A stretch of DNA of 64,000 bases from Bradyrhizobium algeriense (lineage in GTDB: Bacteria > Pseudomonadota > Alphaproteobacteria > Rhizobiales > Xanthobacteraceae): positions 62,001-126,000 of the forward strand of contig NZ_PYCN01000017.1 of assembly GCF_003062295.1 (NCBI RefSeq). Reading direction: 5' to 3'. Position numbers and translations under genes: made by a program. The notes beneath the pieces were generated by a model. The model saw nothing but the letters and a program-made list of their open reading frames with translations, was not told the DNA's origin and did no database searches. Of the stretch, positions 16,788 to 24,535 are shown piece after piece. Position 1 is the stretch's first letter. Every line of letters begins with the position of its first letter.

Positions 16788-17198
16788 TCAGCGTTTTCCG
16801 ATGGCGGTTTTGAGCAGGCCGAGGCTGCGGGTGTAGAGCGAAGTGGCGGCCGCATAGTCCATCTGGTTGGCCGAGACCTTCAGCATCTGGTCTTCGAGAT
16901 TGACCGAATTGCCGGCAGGCTTGGTCAGGAAGCCGCTCCTGCCGCCATCGCCCCTGAAACTCTGCCCGCCGCCGGAGACGCTGATATGGGTGGCGCTGGT
17001 GCGCATCATGCCAAGCGAGCCCATCCCGCCGCCGACATTCGCGCCCTTGTTGTCGAACTTCGGCTCCACCAGGTCGCTCGGCCGGAAATTCGGGGTGTTG
17101 GCGTTGGACACGTTTTCGGCGAGCACGCGCTGGCGTTCCTGGTGCCACTGCATCTTGGTGCGCAGCGCCGACAGGATCGGAAGATCGTTGATGGCCAT
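16788..17198 (-). CDS. flgB: Proximal rod protein FlgB
   Basis: A 136-residue rod protein, first gene of the minus-strand flagellar run. The N-terminal helix shows HQERQRVLAENVSNANTPNFRPSDL, the FlgB/FlgC-type axial signature. The C-terminal helix ends SLYTRSLGLLKTAIGKR. The start ATG at 17196-17198 has GGGGAA upstream. A perfect CtrA-type site lies 66-80 bases ahead of the start. Confidence 0.95.
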   Translation of the reverse strand: MAINDLPILSALRTKMQWHQERQRVLAENVSNANTPNFRPSDLVEPKFDNKGANVGGGMGSLGMMRTSATHISVSGGGQSFRGDGGRSGFLTKPAGNSVNLEDQMLKVSANQMDYAAATSLYTRSLGLLKTAIGKR

Positions 17199-17634
17199 CG
17201 AGCCGGTTCCCCATTAACCTCTGGCAGACGCCGCGAGGTAGGCAGAATTTGCCCGGTGTATGGTTAACGGCTGGTTAAAATTACGCTCGAGCGCCGTCGA
17301 CATCCACCAATACCCGCTGACAGCACCAAAACGAGCGCATTTTCGCCACGAAAACTGCGTTAACCAGCACCAGCCGACCCGACTTGGGGCGCTCAGAAGT
17401 CGTTTTGGCTCAAGCGATTCTTGGTCTATTAATTAACCGGACGGCGGCGTTCGCCGCGGGGAATTAAGGAATAAGGCTGATCTCGGGCGTGATTCGCCGT
17501 CTCGCGGATCGCTTCGGAGCATGGTCAGGATGCCGGGAACCGTGTTCCCGGAGAACATGCTCGGACAGCAAGACCTAAGACCGCACTCGACGAAGCCAGC
17601 ATCAAGAGAACGGCCCGTGGCCGGGGACTAAAGA
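17199..17634. promoter_or_regulatory. Divergent flagellar promoter region (flgB / fliO)
   Basis: 436 bases without a gene, between divergent flgB and fliO. It contains five TTAACC/GGTTAA half-sites (17214, 17262, 17273, 17360 and 17433 region), a full CtrA-type box at 17264-17278, and an AT-rich TTAATTAA at 17429-17436. Two GANTC sites (17416-17420 and 17491-17495) are no more than expected by chance. No small gene is evident. Confidence 0.6.
17264..17278 (-). promoter_or_regulatory. CtrA-type binding site upstream of flgB
   Basis: TTAACGGCTGGTTAA, a perfect TTAA-N7-TTAA. Read on the minus strand it is TTAACCAGCCGTTAACCAT, also carrying the TTAACC preference known for CtrA boxes. It lies 66-80 bases ahead of the flgB start codon, a plausible promoter position. 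Binding is inferred. Confidence 0.7.
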
Positions 17635-18717
17635 ATGCAATCACCTCTGACATTCCTCTTCGCATTCATCGCCGTTCTGGCGCTGATCGGCTTGGCCGCG
17701 TGGCTGGTCCGCCGTTTCGCCAATAACCGCATCGGCGCCAACACCCAGCGTGGACGGATGCCGCGGCTCGCCGTGATCGACGCCGCCGCCGTGGACGGCC
17801 GCCGGCGCCTGGTGCTGGTACGGCGCGACAATGTCGAGCATCTCCTGATGATCGGCGGCCCGAGCGACATCGTGGTCGAACCCAATATCGTGCGTGCGAT
17901 GCCAAACCGCGATCAAATGGCGCCACGCCCGGCGGTCGGCGAGCAGCCGCCGCGCATCGCGCCGCTGCCCGATGCCGCCTGGAACGACGAGGCGGCAAGA
18001 GAGGCGGCAAGATCCGACTCGCGATCGACCGAGGCCTTCGATCATCCCGAACCGCAAATGCCGGAGCCGCCGCCGCGCCCCGCACGGCCCTCTTTCGCCG
18101 ACGAAATCCGCCGCCCCGCGGCGCCGCCGATGCCGGAACGTCGCGGTGATCCGTTGACGGGCTTTGCGCCGGAATCGATCAGCGGCCGCCCGGAATCGGG
18201 CCCGCCGCGCCTCGGCCGCAACGAGCCGCTGATGCCACGGCCGCAGCGCGAGTTGCCCAAGGCACCGCCCATCCGTGAGGCACCGCCAGTCCGTGAGGCG
18301 CCGCCAGTCCGCGAGGCACAGCAAATCCGCGAGGCATCGCCAAGCCGCGAGACACCGTCAGGCCGCGAGACACCGTCCATCCGAGAGGCGCTGGCTGCCC
18401 GTGACGCTCCGGCGGTTCGTGAGACGCCGGTCCGGGCGCCTGAACGCGCCGCGGGGCCGCCGCCTCCGCCTCCATCCCCTCCGGCCCCCGCGCCGTCGAG
18501 CGCCGACCAGAATCTGGCCGAAATGGCGCAGCGGCTGGAAGCCGCCCTGCGCCGGCCGGCCGAACCGGTGGCGCCGCCGGTAGCGCCGGAAACGCCGCCC
18601 GCCCGGACCTCCCGCAACGAGCCTCCCGCGCCCACCCCCGCTCCGCAGAAGAGCGGCTTCGAAAATCTCGAAGACGAGATGGCGTCCTTGCTGGGTCGTC
18701 CGAAGAACCCTTCGTGA
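17635..18717 (+). CDS. fliO: FliO-like flagellar biosynthesis protein with long disordered C-terminus
   Basis: A 360-residue protein. Residues 1-25 form one membrane span (LTFLFAFIAVLALIGLAAWLV), followed by a FliO-like cytoplasmic domain to about residue 90 with RLAVIDAAAVDGRRRLVLVRRDNVEHLLMIGG. From about residue 100 the chain is Pro/Arg/Glu/Ala rich and disordered, with seven-residue repeats of the REAPPVR type near residues 205-262. FliO assists FliP assembly in the export gate. Canonical FliO proteins are about 120-140 residues, so the tail is an extension. The fliP start overlaps the stop by GTGA. The symbol rests on the N-terminal domain and position. Confidence 0.78.
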   Translation: MQSPLTFLFAFIAVLALIGLAAWLVRRFANNRIGANTQRGRMPRLAVIDAAAVDGRRRLVLVRRDNVEHLLMIGGPSDIVVEPNIVRAMPNRDQMAPRPAVGEQPPRIAPLPDAAWNDEAAREAARSDSRSTEAFDHPEPQMPEPPPRPARPSFADEIRRPAAPPMPERRGDPLTGFAPESISGRPESGPPRLGRNEPLMPRPQRELPKAPPIREAPPVREAPPVREAQQIREASPSRETPSGRETPSIREALAARDAPAVRETPVRAPERAAGPPPPPPSPPAPAPSSADQNLAEMAQRLEAALRRPAEPVAPPVAPETPPARTSRNEPPAPTPAPQKSGFENLEDEMASLLGRPKNPS

Positions 18718-19469
18718 GGCCGGCGACTTCTCCGCGTAGAGTTTTATTTTTCTTAATCCTGACCGCCACCGGATCGCTTGCCGATCCGGCGCTGGCGCAG
18801 GACATCAGCATCAATCTCGGCCAGGGCGGCGGCGGGGTCACCGAGCGCGCGATCCAGTTGATCGCGCTGTTGACGGTGCTGTCGATCGCGCCATCGATCC
18901 TGATCATGATGACGTCGTTCACGCGGATCGTCGTCGTGCTGTCGCTGCTGCGCACCGCATTGGGTACCGCGACCGCCCCGCCCAACTCGGTGATCATTGC
19001 GCTCGCGATGTTCCTGACCGCGTTCGTGATGGGCCCCGTCTTGCAGAAGTCCTATGACGACGGCATCAAGCCCCTGGTCGCCAACCAGATCGGGGTCGAG
19101 GAAGCGCTGCAAAAGGCTTCGGTGCCGCTGCGCGGCTTCATGCAGAAGAACGTTCGCGAAAAGGATCTGAAGCTGTTCGTCGATCTCTCCGGTGAGCCGC
19201 CACCGGCGACGCCGGAGGATCTGTCGCTGCGAATTCTGGTCCCGGCCTTCATGATCTCGGAGTTGAAGCGCGCCTTCGAGATCGGTTTCCTGCTGTTCCT
19301 CCCCTTCCTGATCATCGATCTTGTCGTCGCATCGGTGCTGATGTCGATGGGTATGATGATGCTGCCCCCCGTCGTGGTGTCGCTCCCGTTCAAGTTGATC
19401 TTTTTCGTGCTGGTCGACGGCTGGTCGCTGGTGGCGGGGAGCCTGGTGCAGAGCTACGGCGGCAACTAG
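18714..19469 (+). CDS. fliP: Flagellar export apparatus protein FliP
   Basis: A 251-residue export-gate protein with a cleavable signal peptide (FFLILTATGSLADPALAQ). Hallmarks are LTVLSIAPSILIMMTSFTRI, VVLSLLRTALGT, PPNSVIIALAMFLT, the periplasmic loop with RGFMQKN, and the C-terminal DLVVASVLMSMGMMMLPP. The start is a GTG at 18714, coupled to fliO by a GTGA overlap. Confidence 0.96.
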   Translation: MRPATSPRRVLFFLILTATGSLADPALAQDISINLGQGGGGVTERAIQLIALLTVLSIAPSILIMMTSFTRIVVVLSLLRTALGTATAPPNSVIIALAMFLTAFVMGPVLQKSYDDGIKPLVANQIGVEEALQKASVPLRGFMQKNVREKDLKLFVDLSGEPPPATPEDLSLRILVPAFMISELKRAFEIGFLLFLPFLIIDLVVASVLMSMGMMMLPPVVVSLPFKLIFFVLVDGWSLVAGSLVQSYGGN

Positions 19470-19545
19470 CGGCCGATTCCCAAGAGTTCCACAACCCAAT
19501 AGGTCAATATTGATTACGTATTTGCTGCGGAGTTTCCTGGCGAAT

Positions 19546-19560
19546 TTAAGGTCAGATTAG
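19546..19560 (+). promoter_or_regulatory. Near-consensus CtrA-type site upstream of the GGDEF gene
   Basis: TTAAGGTCAGATTAG, seven of eight consensus bases at the right spacing (TTAA-N7-TTAG), 67-81 bases ahead of the GGDEF start. That is the same distance as the perfect flgB site. Confidence 0.45.
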
Positions 19561-19626
19561 TTCCTTCGTGCACAATGGAGGGCTTAGGGCACCGAATTTC
19601 GTACAAACGCATCACCGGATCAAACG

Positions 19627-20682
19627 ATGGTAGGCCAGTCGATCGGCGAGATGGACGTCGAATACGCCACGACGATTGCCGACCGGGCTATGCGGTTGAT
19701 GGCGCAGCAGTCAGTTCCTGCCACCCCGACCAATTTTGCGGTCTGGTTCGAATATTCCCTGGGCAATTCGCTGGCGCTGCGAAAGACCATCGACATCCTG
19801 ATTGCCGGCAAGCGCAAATTCGACCCGGCGGTCAACCACGAACTCTACATTACCTACGTGACGCCGCAGTCCAGCCCCGACCCGCTCGGTGACCTTCCCG
19901 AGCAGTTGAGCGGCCTGATCGCCACCGCCCAGCAATTCCTGAACACCGCCGTCACCGACAACCAGACCCACATCAAGGCGCTCGGCGAGGTGTCGTCCGA
20001 AGCCGCTGGCGCCGCAGATCCCCGGACGATCATTGCGAAACTGGTTGATGAATTGTCAAAGGCGACGTCGCGGGCCGCGACGCTGGAAGCAAATTTCGCC
20101 GCCACCTCGGAGGAACTGGACAGCATCCGCGATTCGCTGAAGGCGGCCGAGCAACGCTCCAACACCGATGCGCTGACCGGCCTCGCCAACCGGCACTCGA
20201 TGGATGAGTTCCTCCGCCTCGCCCAGATCGCAGCGATGGAAAAGGACGAGGCGCTCAGCGTCTTCCTGATCGACATCGATCATTTTAAGAAATTCAACGA
20301 CGATTATGGCCATCAGGTCGGCGATCAGGTGCTGCGGCTGGTGGCCAAGGTCCTGCAGGAAGGCGTTCGCGAAGTCGATCTCGCAGCCCGTTACGGCGGA
20401 GAGGAATTGATCGCGGTGCTTCCGGGAGCCGATCTCGAGGCCTGTACGTCGGTCGCCGAGCGTATTCGCCGCCGCATCGCCGAAGCGCGTCTGACGCGCC
20501 GTGCGACGGGCAAGGAAATCGGCAGCATCACGGTTTCGATCGGCGTGGCGCAATTCCGCCTCGCCGAATCCGCGGACGCCATGATCGAGCGCTGCGACCG
20601 CGGGCTTTATCAAGCCAAGCGGCTCGGCCGTAACCGCACGGTGACGGAAACCGAACTCGAGCCCGAGGCCGGCGCGGCCTAG
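19627..20682 (+). CDS. GGDEF diguanylate cyclase
   Basis: A 351-residue protein with an uncharacterised helical N-terminal region, a short coiled coil (about residues 130-178) and a C-terminal GGDEF domain. The active-site motif is GGEEL at 257-261; DIDHFKKFNDDYGH upstream supplies metal and nucleotide contacts. An inhibitory I-site RxxD (R248-D251) lies five residues before GGEEL, so product inhibition is expected. No membrane span is visible, so it acts in the cytoplasm and makes cyclic di-GMP. Its place next to fliP suggests a link to motility. Confidence 0.92.
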   Translation: MVGQSIGEMDVEYATTIADRAMRLMAQQSVPATPTNFAVWFEYSLGNSLALRKTIDILIAGKRKFDPAVNHELYITYVTPQSSPDPLGDLPEQLSGLIATAQQFLNTAVTDNQTHIKALGEVSSEAAGAADPRTIIAKLVDELSKATSRAATLEANFAATSEELDSIRDSLKAAEQRSNTDALTGLANRHSMDEFLRLAQIAAMEKDEALSVFLIDIDHFKKFNDDYGHQVGDQVLRLVAKVLQEGVREVDLAARYGGEELIAVLPGADLEACTSVAERIRRRIAEARLTRRATGKEIGSITVSIGVAQFRLAESADAMIERCDRGLYQAKRLGRNRTVTETELEPEAGAA

Positions 20683-20818
20683 CGGGATCGCTCCAGCGTC
20701 AACGCACCTCCAGCTCTGCCTTGTTTGAAGCGTGAAGAAATTGCCGCACCGCGCTCCGGTGCGGAACTAATGCCGCAATTCCGGCTTATCGTGGACGCCC
20801 TACAGCCGGGAGTATTTC

Positions 20819-21142
20819 ATGAAAATCGCAGGGATGATTATGGCTGCTACTGCGGCCCTCAGCATCGTCGGTACGTCGGCGCTTGCCCAGCAAACGCGTA
20901 CGGGAATGGTGACCAGAATAGACCGGATCAGCGGCACCATCTCGATCAAGGATATGCCTGATGGCACCACCGGTGCGAACGCCGGCGCCGCGACCGAAGA
21001 ATTCAAGGTCCAGGACGGCGCGCGGCTGAACGTCCTGCACGCCGGCGACAGGGTCACGTTTGCCGTGAGCGACACGGCGGGGACCAAGACCGTTACGAAG
21101 ATCGACAAGACGGACGCGGTCACGAAGATCGACAAGAAGTGA
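20819..21142 (+). CDS. Secreted CusF-like small protein (putative metal-binding)
   Basis: A 107-residue protein with a signal peptide (MKIAGMIMAATAALSIVGTSALAQ). The mature part TRTGMVTRIDRISGTISIKDMPDG and FKVQDGARLNVLHAGDRVTF has the beta-barrel pattern of CusF/YdeI-type copper-binding proteins, but the Met/His copper ligands of CusF are not evident. The C-terminus contains a short tandem repeat (VTKIDKTDAVTKIDKK). The function is uncertain. Confidence 0.65.
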   Translation: MKIAGMIMAATAALSIVGTSALAQQTRTGMVTRIDRISGTISIKDMPDGTTGANAGAATEEFKVQDGARLNVLHAGDRVTFAVSDTAGTKTVTKIDKTDAVTKIDKK

Positions 21143-21200
21143 GACGTTGCCGAAGCGAGATCCAGTCTCGTGATGTCTCGCTTCGCCCGAAAGAGCGAGG

Positions 21201-21258
21201 CCCGGAGCTCCCCGAGCAAGATGACGTTTCTTCGAAACGTTGCTCGGGGAGTCCGGGC
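21201..21258. terminator. Long hairpin downstream of the CusF-like gene
   Basis: Nested inverted repeat: outer arms CCCGGAGCTCCCCGAGCAA and TTGCTCGGGGAGTCCGGG, inner dyad ACGTTTCTTCGAAACGT. It lies between two convergent genes and probably ends transcription or protects 3' ends; a T run is lacking. Confidence 0.55.
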
Positions 21259-21398
21259 ATCGTGTCCTGAACTGCCCCTCCCGGATGGAGCCGCTCGGTA
21301 CGGAATGCAATGTAGGCAATCCGGCCAGCGTGCCTTGATCTGCCGCAAACGCTCGCCCGACTTCATTCCCGGAGAACCCGGCACGGGCTTCTTACGGA

Positions 21399-21620
21399 CT
21401 AGCGTGGCGGCGCACGCTCGAGCGAAGCGCGAATTTCGGCGACTGTCTCGTCGCAATATTCGTTCAGTTTCTGGAATTGTTGCTGCAGCGCCCGAAGTTT
21501 TCCGGCGCGTTTGGCCGGCCCTTCCCGATCGATATTGAATCTGTCGGCGGGCGATGGACGGGACGCCGCGGCCGCCAGCGCCGCTTGCATCGATGTGTCG
21601 TGACCGTTGCTGGAAGACAT
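21399..21620 (-). CDS. Small hypothetical protein, helical
   Basis: A 73-residue protein beginning MSSSNGHDTSMQAALAAAA and ending LQQQFQKLNEYCDETVAEIRAS, so the C-terminal half is an amphipathic helix or short coiled coil. The start at 21618-21620 was preferred to an in-frame start 70 codons upstream because the extension reads as low-complexity sequence. No family recognised; it is convergent with the CusF-like gene. Confidence 0.5.
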   Translation of the reverse strand: MSSSNGHDTSMQAALAAAASRPSPADRFNIDREGPAKRAGKLRALQQQFQKLNEYCDETVAEIRASLERAPPR

Positions 21621-21877
21621 CTCTGCACGCCTCACAAATTGGAATCCGGCCGGAAAAGGTCCGGTAGAATTTCCGTGTGATCGCGCGCTGGCGTTGCGAG
21701 TTTGCACCCGACAGTGTGTTGTTTGGATGCCCGGCCGGGGTCGATTTGGTGGCAAAAGATGGATGGTGGTGGCAACCCTCGTATTCTTACGGACCTGTTT
21801 TTCCACGAATAAGATACAATCGGCAGCCAATTTCGCCGATGCTTTCCATTGTTTTTTGTTGCTCAGCGATAGTTGAT

Positions 21878-22087
21878 ATGTCCGTACCGCATTCAGAAAC
21901 CGCCCTGCCGCCGCGCTGCGAAATTTGCGGGATCGGCACGGTCAGGATCGGGAAGCTGCCCCGAATCGGATTGCGCCCGCTCGTCTACGTCTACAAGTGT
22001 GACGCCTGCAACCAGATCACGTCGGTCGAGCCGGAGCGGCAGGAAGAAGCGATCCGTCGCCGCCCGGTGCGACGGCCGCGGCGCTAG
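21878..22087 (+). CDS. Small zinc-ribbon protein
   Basis: A 69-residue protein with one zinc-ribbon pair: CEICGIG at residues 14-20 and KCDACNQI at residues 40-47, followed by a basic tail (RRRPVRRPRR). The four cysteines should bind one zinc ion, and the tail suggests contact with nucleic acid. It lies upstream of the FAD oxidase gene on the same strand with a 115-base gap. Function unknown. Confidence 0.62.
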   Translation: MSVPHSETALPPRCEICGIGTVRIGKLPRIGLRPLVYVYKCDACNQITSVEPERQEEAIRRRPVRRPRR

Positions 22088-22202
22088 CCAGTCAAGATAG
22101 ACCGCACTTAAAAACGCGGATCCCCACGCCGGGCCGGGTTTCTTCCTGGCCATGCCGCATGTAAAGCTTCGGCCAAACTTCTCGTAAAGAAGAGGCAGGG
22201 GC

Positions 22203-23597
22203 ATGTCCGAGGACTTCATCGACGAACTGCGCAACGTGCTCGACAAGGGCACGGTGCTGGCAGGCGGCGACATCGACGCGCGCTATCATCACGATCTCGC
22301 CGGCAATCCGGCGCCGAAACCGCGCGCGGTCGTCCGCCCGAGAACGACGGAGGATGTCTCCGTGTTGCTGCGGCTCTGTCATCGCGAAGGCGTGCCTGTG
22401 ACGACGCAAGGCGGCATGACCGGGCTGGTGCGCGGCGCGCTGCCGAACGCGAACGAAATCGTGCTGTCGATGGAGCGCATGAACACCGTTGAAGAGGTCG
22501 ATGCCTCCGCTGGTGTCGCCATCGCGCAAGCCGGCACGCCGCTGCAAAAGCTCCAGGAGCGGGTCGAGCAGGACGGCCTGATGTTTCCGCTCGACCTCGG
22601 CTCGCGCGGCAGCTGCACCATCGGCGGCAACATCTCGACCAATGCCGGCGGCAACCGCGTCATCCGTTACGGCATGACGCGTGACCTGATCCTCGGCCTC
22701 GAAGTCGTCACCGCCGACGGGACCGTGCTCAAGGGCCTGCGCAAATACATCAAGAACAATACCGGCATCGACTTGAAGCAGCTTTTCATTGGCAGCGAAG
22801 GCATCCTCGGCGTGGTGACGCGCGCCGCGCTGCGCGTCTTTCCCGCGCCGGCGGAGCGGCAGGTGGCGCTGTGCGCCCTGCCCTCGTTCGGACAGGTCAC
22901 GGCATTCCTGAGGATGGCGCGGGAAAGTCTTGGCGGCGAACTGACCGCCTTCGAGGTGATGTGGAATTCCTACTACCGCCTTGTCGTCGAGCGCGTGAAG
23001 GGCGTGGCCGGCCCGCTGCCGACCCATCACCCGTTCTACGTCCTGCTGGAGGCTTCCGGCAGCGACCCCGGGCGTATCCATACCGATCTCGAGAAACTGC
23101 TCGAAACCACGATGGACGACAACCTGATCCTCGACGCCACGCTCTCGACCTCGAATGCATCGGCCGCCGCGATCTGGCGCATCCGCGATTCCAGCGTCGA
23201 GCTTGGCCGCACTTTCCCTTACGCCGCGCGTATGGGCTTCGACGTCAGTCTCGCCATCGACAGGATGGAGGAATATGCGGATACGCTTGATGCACGAGTC
23301 AAGGCGATCGATCCACAAGCCTTCACCATCGTGATGGGACACGTCGGCGACGGCAATTTGCATCCCAGCGTGTATCACGAACATACGCCCGAGAAGCACG
23401 ATGAATTCGAAAAGCTCGTCTACGACATTACCGGCGAATTCGGCGGCTCGATCTCGGCCGAACACGGCATCGGCATCCTGAAGCGGCCCTATCTGAAAAT
23501 GAGCCGCACCGAAGAGGAAATCGAAACCATGCGCACGCTCAAGCGCGCCCTCGACCCCAAGAACATTTTGAACCCGGGGCGAATTTTTACGGTGTGA
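22203..23597 (+). CDS. FAD-linked oxidase, glycolate oxidase / D-lactate dehydrogenase (GlcD-like)
   Basis: A 464-residue flavoenzyme of the vanillyl-alcohol-oxidase fold. The FAD-binding N-terminal domain shows PRTTEDVSVLLRLC, GVPVTTQGGMTGLVRGALP and GTIGGNISTNAGGN-like sequence (CTIGGNISTNAGGNRV). The C-terminal domain carries GHVGDGNLHPSVYHE, a metal-binding histidine motif, and SAEHGIGILKRPYL. These enzymes oxidise 2-hydroxyacids such as D-lactate, glycolate or D-2-hydroxyglutarate to 2-oxoacids. The substrate is not given by the neighbours, and no iron-sulfur partner (GlcF) is adjacent. Confidence 0.88.
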   Translation: MSEDFIDELRNVLDKGTVLAGGDIDARYHHDLAGNPAPKPRAVVRPRTTEDVSVLLRLCHREGVPVTTQGGMTGLVRGALPNANEIVLSMERMNTVEEVDASAGVAIAQAGTPLQKLQERVEQDGLMFPLDLGSRGSCTIGGNISTNAGGNRVIRYGMTRDLILGLEVVTADGTVLKGLRKYIKNNTGIDLKQLFIGSEGILGVVTRAALRVFPAPAERQVALCALPSFGQVTAFLRMARESLGGELTAFEVMWNSYYRLVVERVKGVAGPLPTHHPFYVLLEASGSDPGRIHTDLEKLLETTMDDNLILDATLSTSNASAAAIWRIRDSSVELGRTFPYAARMGFDVSLAIDRMEEYADTLDARVKAIDPQAFTIVMGHVGDGNLHPSVYHEHTPEKHDEFEKLVYDITGEFGGSISAEHGIGILKRPYLKMSRTEEEIETMRTLKRALDPKNILNPGRIFTV

Positions 23598-23643
23598 AGA
23601 CGTTTTTGGCGGTCAAGCCGGGCCGGACGCTGGCAACTGCCCG

Positions 23644-23880
23644 TCACTCCTTAAAATTGTACTGCTTGCAGAGGTGGTCGCCGATCTGGACCAGCATGGC
23701 GACGCATTCGGGATAACCCGGCTTGGCGATCGTGGCGTCGTCGGCCTCGGCGCGGAATTCCCAGCTATCGCCGTCGGGGATCACCGAGATCGCAATACCC
23801 TCGGGACATTCGAGATGGGCCTTCAACTCGGCTCGCGCCATCGCAATGAGTTCGGCTTCGGTTTTGGCGGGCTTGCTCAT
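23644..23880 (-). CDS. Small hypothetical protein
   Basis: A 78-residue acidic protein (MSKPAKTEAELIAMARAELKAH, then IPDGDSWEFRAEADD). One alpha/beta unit with WEFRAEADD looks conserved, but no family function is known. It is convergent with the FAD oxidase gene. Confidence 0.55.
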   Translation of the reverse strand: MSKPAKTEAELIAMARAELKAHLECPEGIAISVIPDGDSWEFRAEADDATIAKPGYPECVAMLVQIGDHLCKQYNFKE

Positions 23881-24033
23881 CGTGATGGCGTCCTCCGGCA
23901 GGTTGTTTGCCTGCAGGTTGCCGCTTTGACGCGGATCTGTCGAGGGGTGACGGAACGACGCGCCATCTCGTCGCGCTCACCCTGCCCGCCATCGCGATTG
24001 CAGCCGCTGTCAGCGCGACCGCAGCGCGGTGCG

Positions 24034-24417
24034 TTATTGCGCCGCGCTTGCCGGCCTCGTTTCGGCGATGACCCGCAGCGAAGCGGTTTTGTTCGTGTCC
24101 AGCTCCGAGCCGGTCTCGATCGGGTCGGCCGGCGACGACGGTAACTTCTGAATGTGCTTGGTGAATATCCTGATGACCCGGCCTTTGATCACAGGCACCC
24201 TGTCGAACATATCGGATGCGATGCCCTCGACGGCATCCCGCAGCGCCAAAAACTGCGCCTGCCTGGCGATGCTCTCCGTGCCCTTCACACCGCCGAGTTC
24301 GTCCAATGCGGCATCACTGATCTGACACTCGACCGTATCGGCTTCGTTCCGCATGGTGAACCTGAACGCCAGGCGTTCATTGTCGTGTCCAATAATTCGG
24401 TCCCGGGTCAGCGGCAT
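24034..24417 (-). CDS. DUF1488-like hypothetical protein
   Basis: A 127-residue protein beginning MPLTRDRIIGHDNERLAFRF, which matches the usual start of DUF1488 proteins (a short N-terminal strand followed by substitutions of the type FTMRNEADTVECQIS). The last 30 residues (DPIETGSELDTN) are probably a disordered tail. Function unknown; the family call is tentative. Confidence 0.5.
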   Translation of the reverse strand: MPLTRDRIIGHDNERLAFRFTMRNEADTVECQISDAALDELGGVKGTESIARQAQFLALRDAVEGIASDMFDRVPVIKGRVIRIFTKHIQKLPSSPADPIETGSELDTNKTASLRVIAETRPASAAQ

Positions 24418-24535
24418 CGGACGGCCAGTTTTGGACGGCTAGTGAGAGACGATAACAGGCAGCACCAGGGCGGCGCTGACGTCCTGCCTAATGCGTCAAC
24501 TCGTCAAAAATTGGCCGAACCTGCGGCCAAATCCG

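Noticed and set aside
17416..17495. Two GANTC sites in the flgB/fliO region as CcrM/GcrA sites
   Set aside because: Two in 436 bases is close to the number expected by chance, so they are not counted as evidence by themselves.
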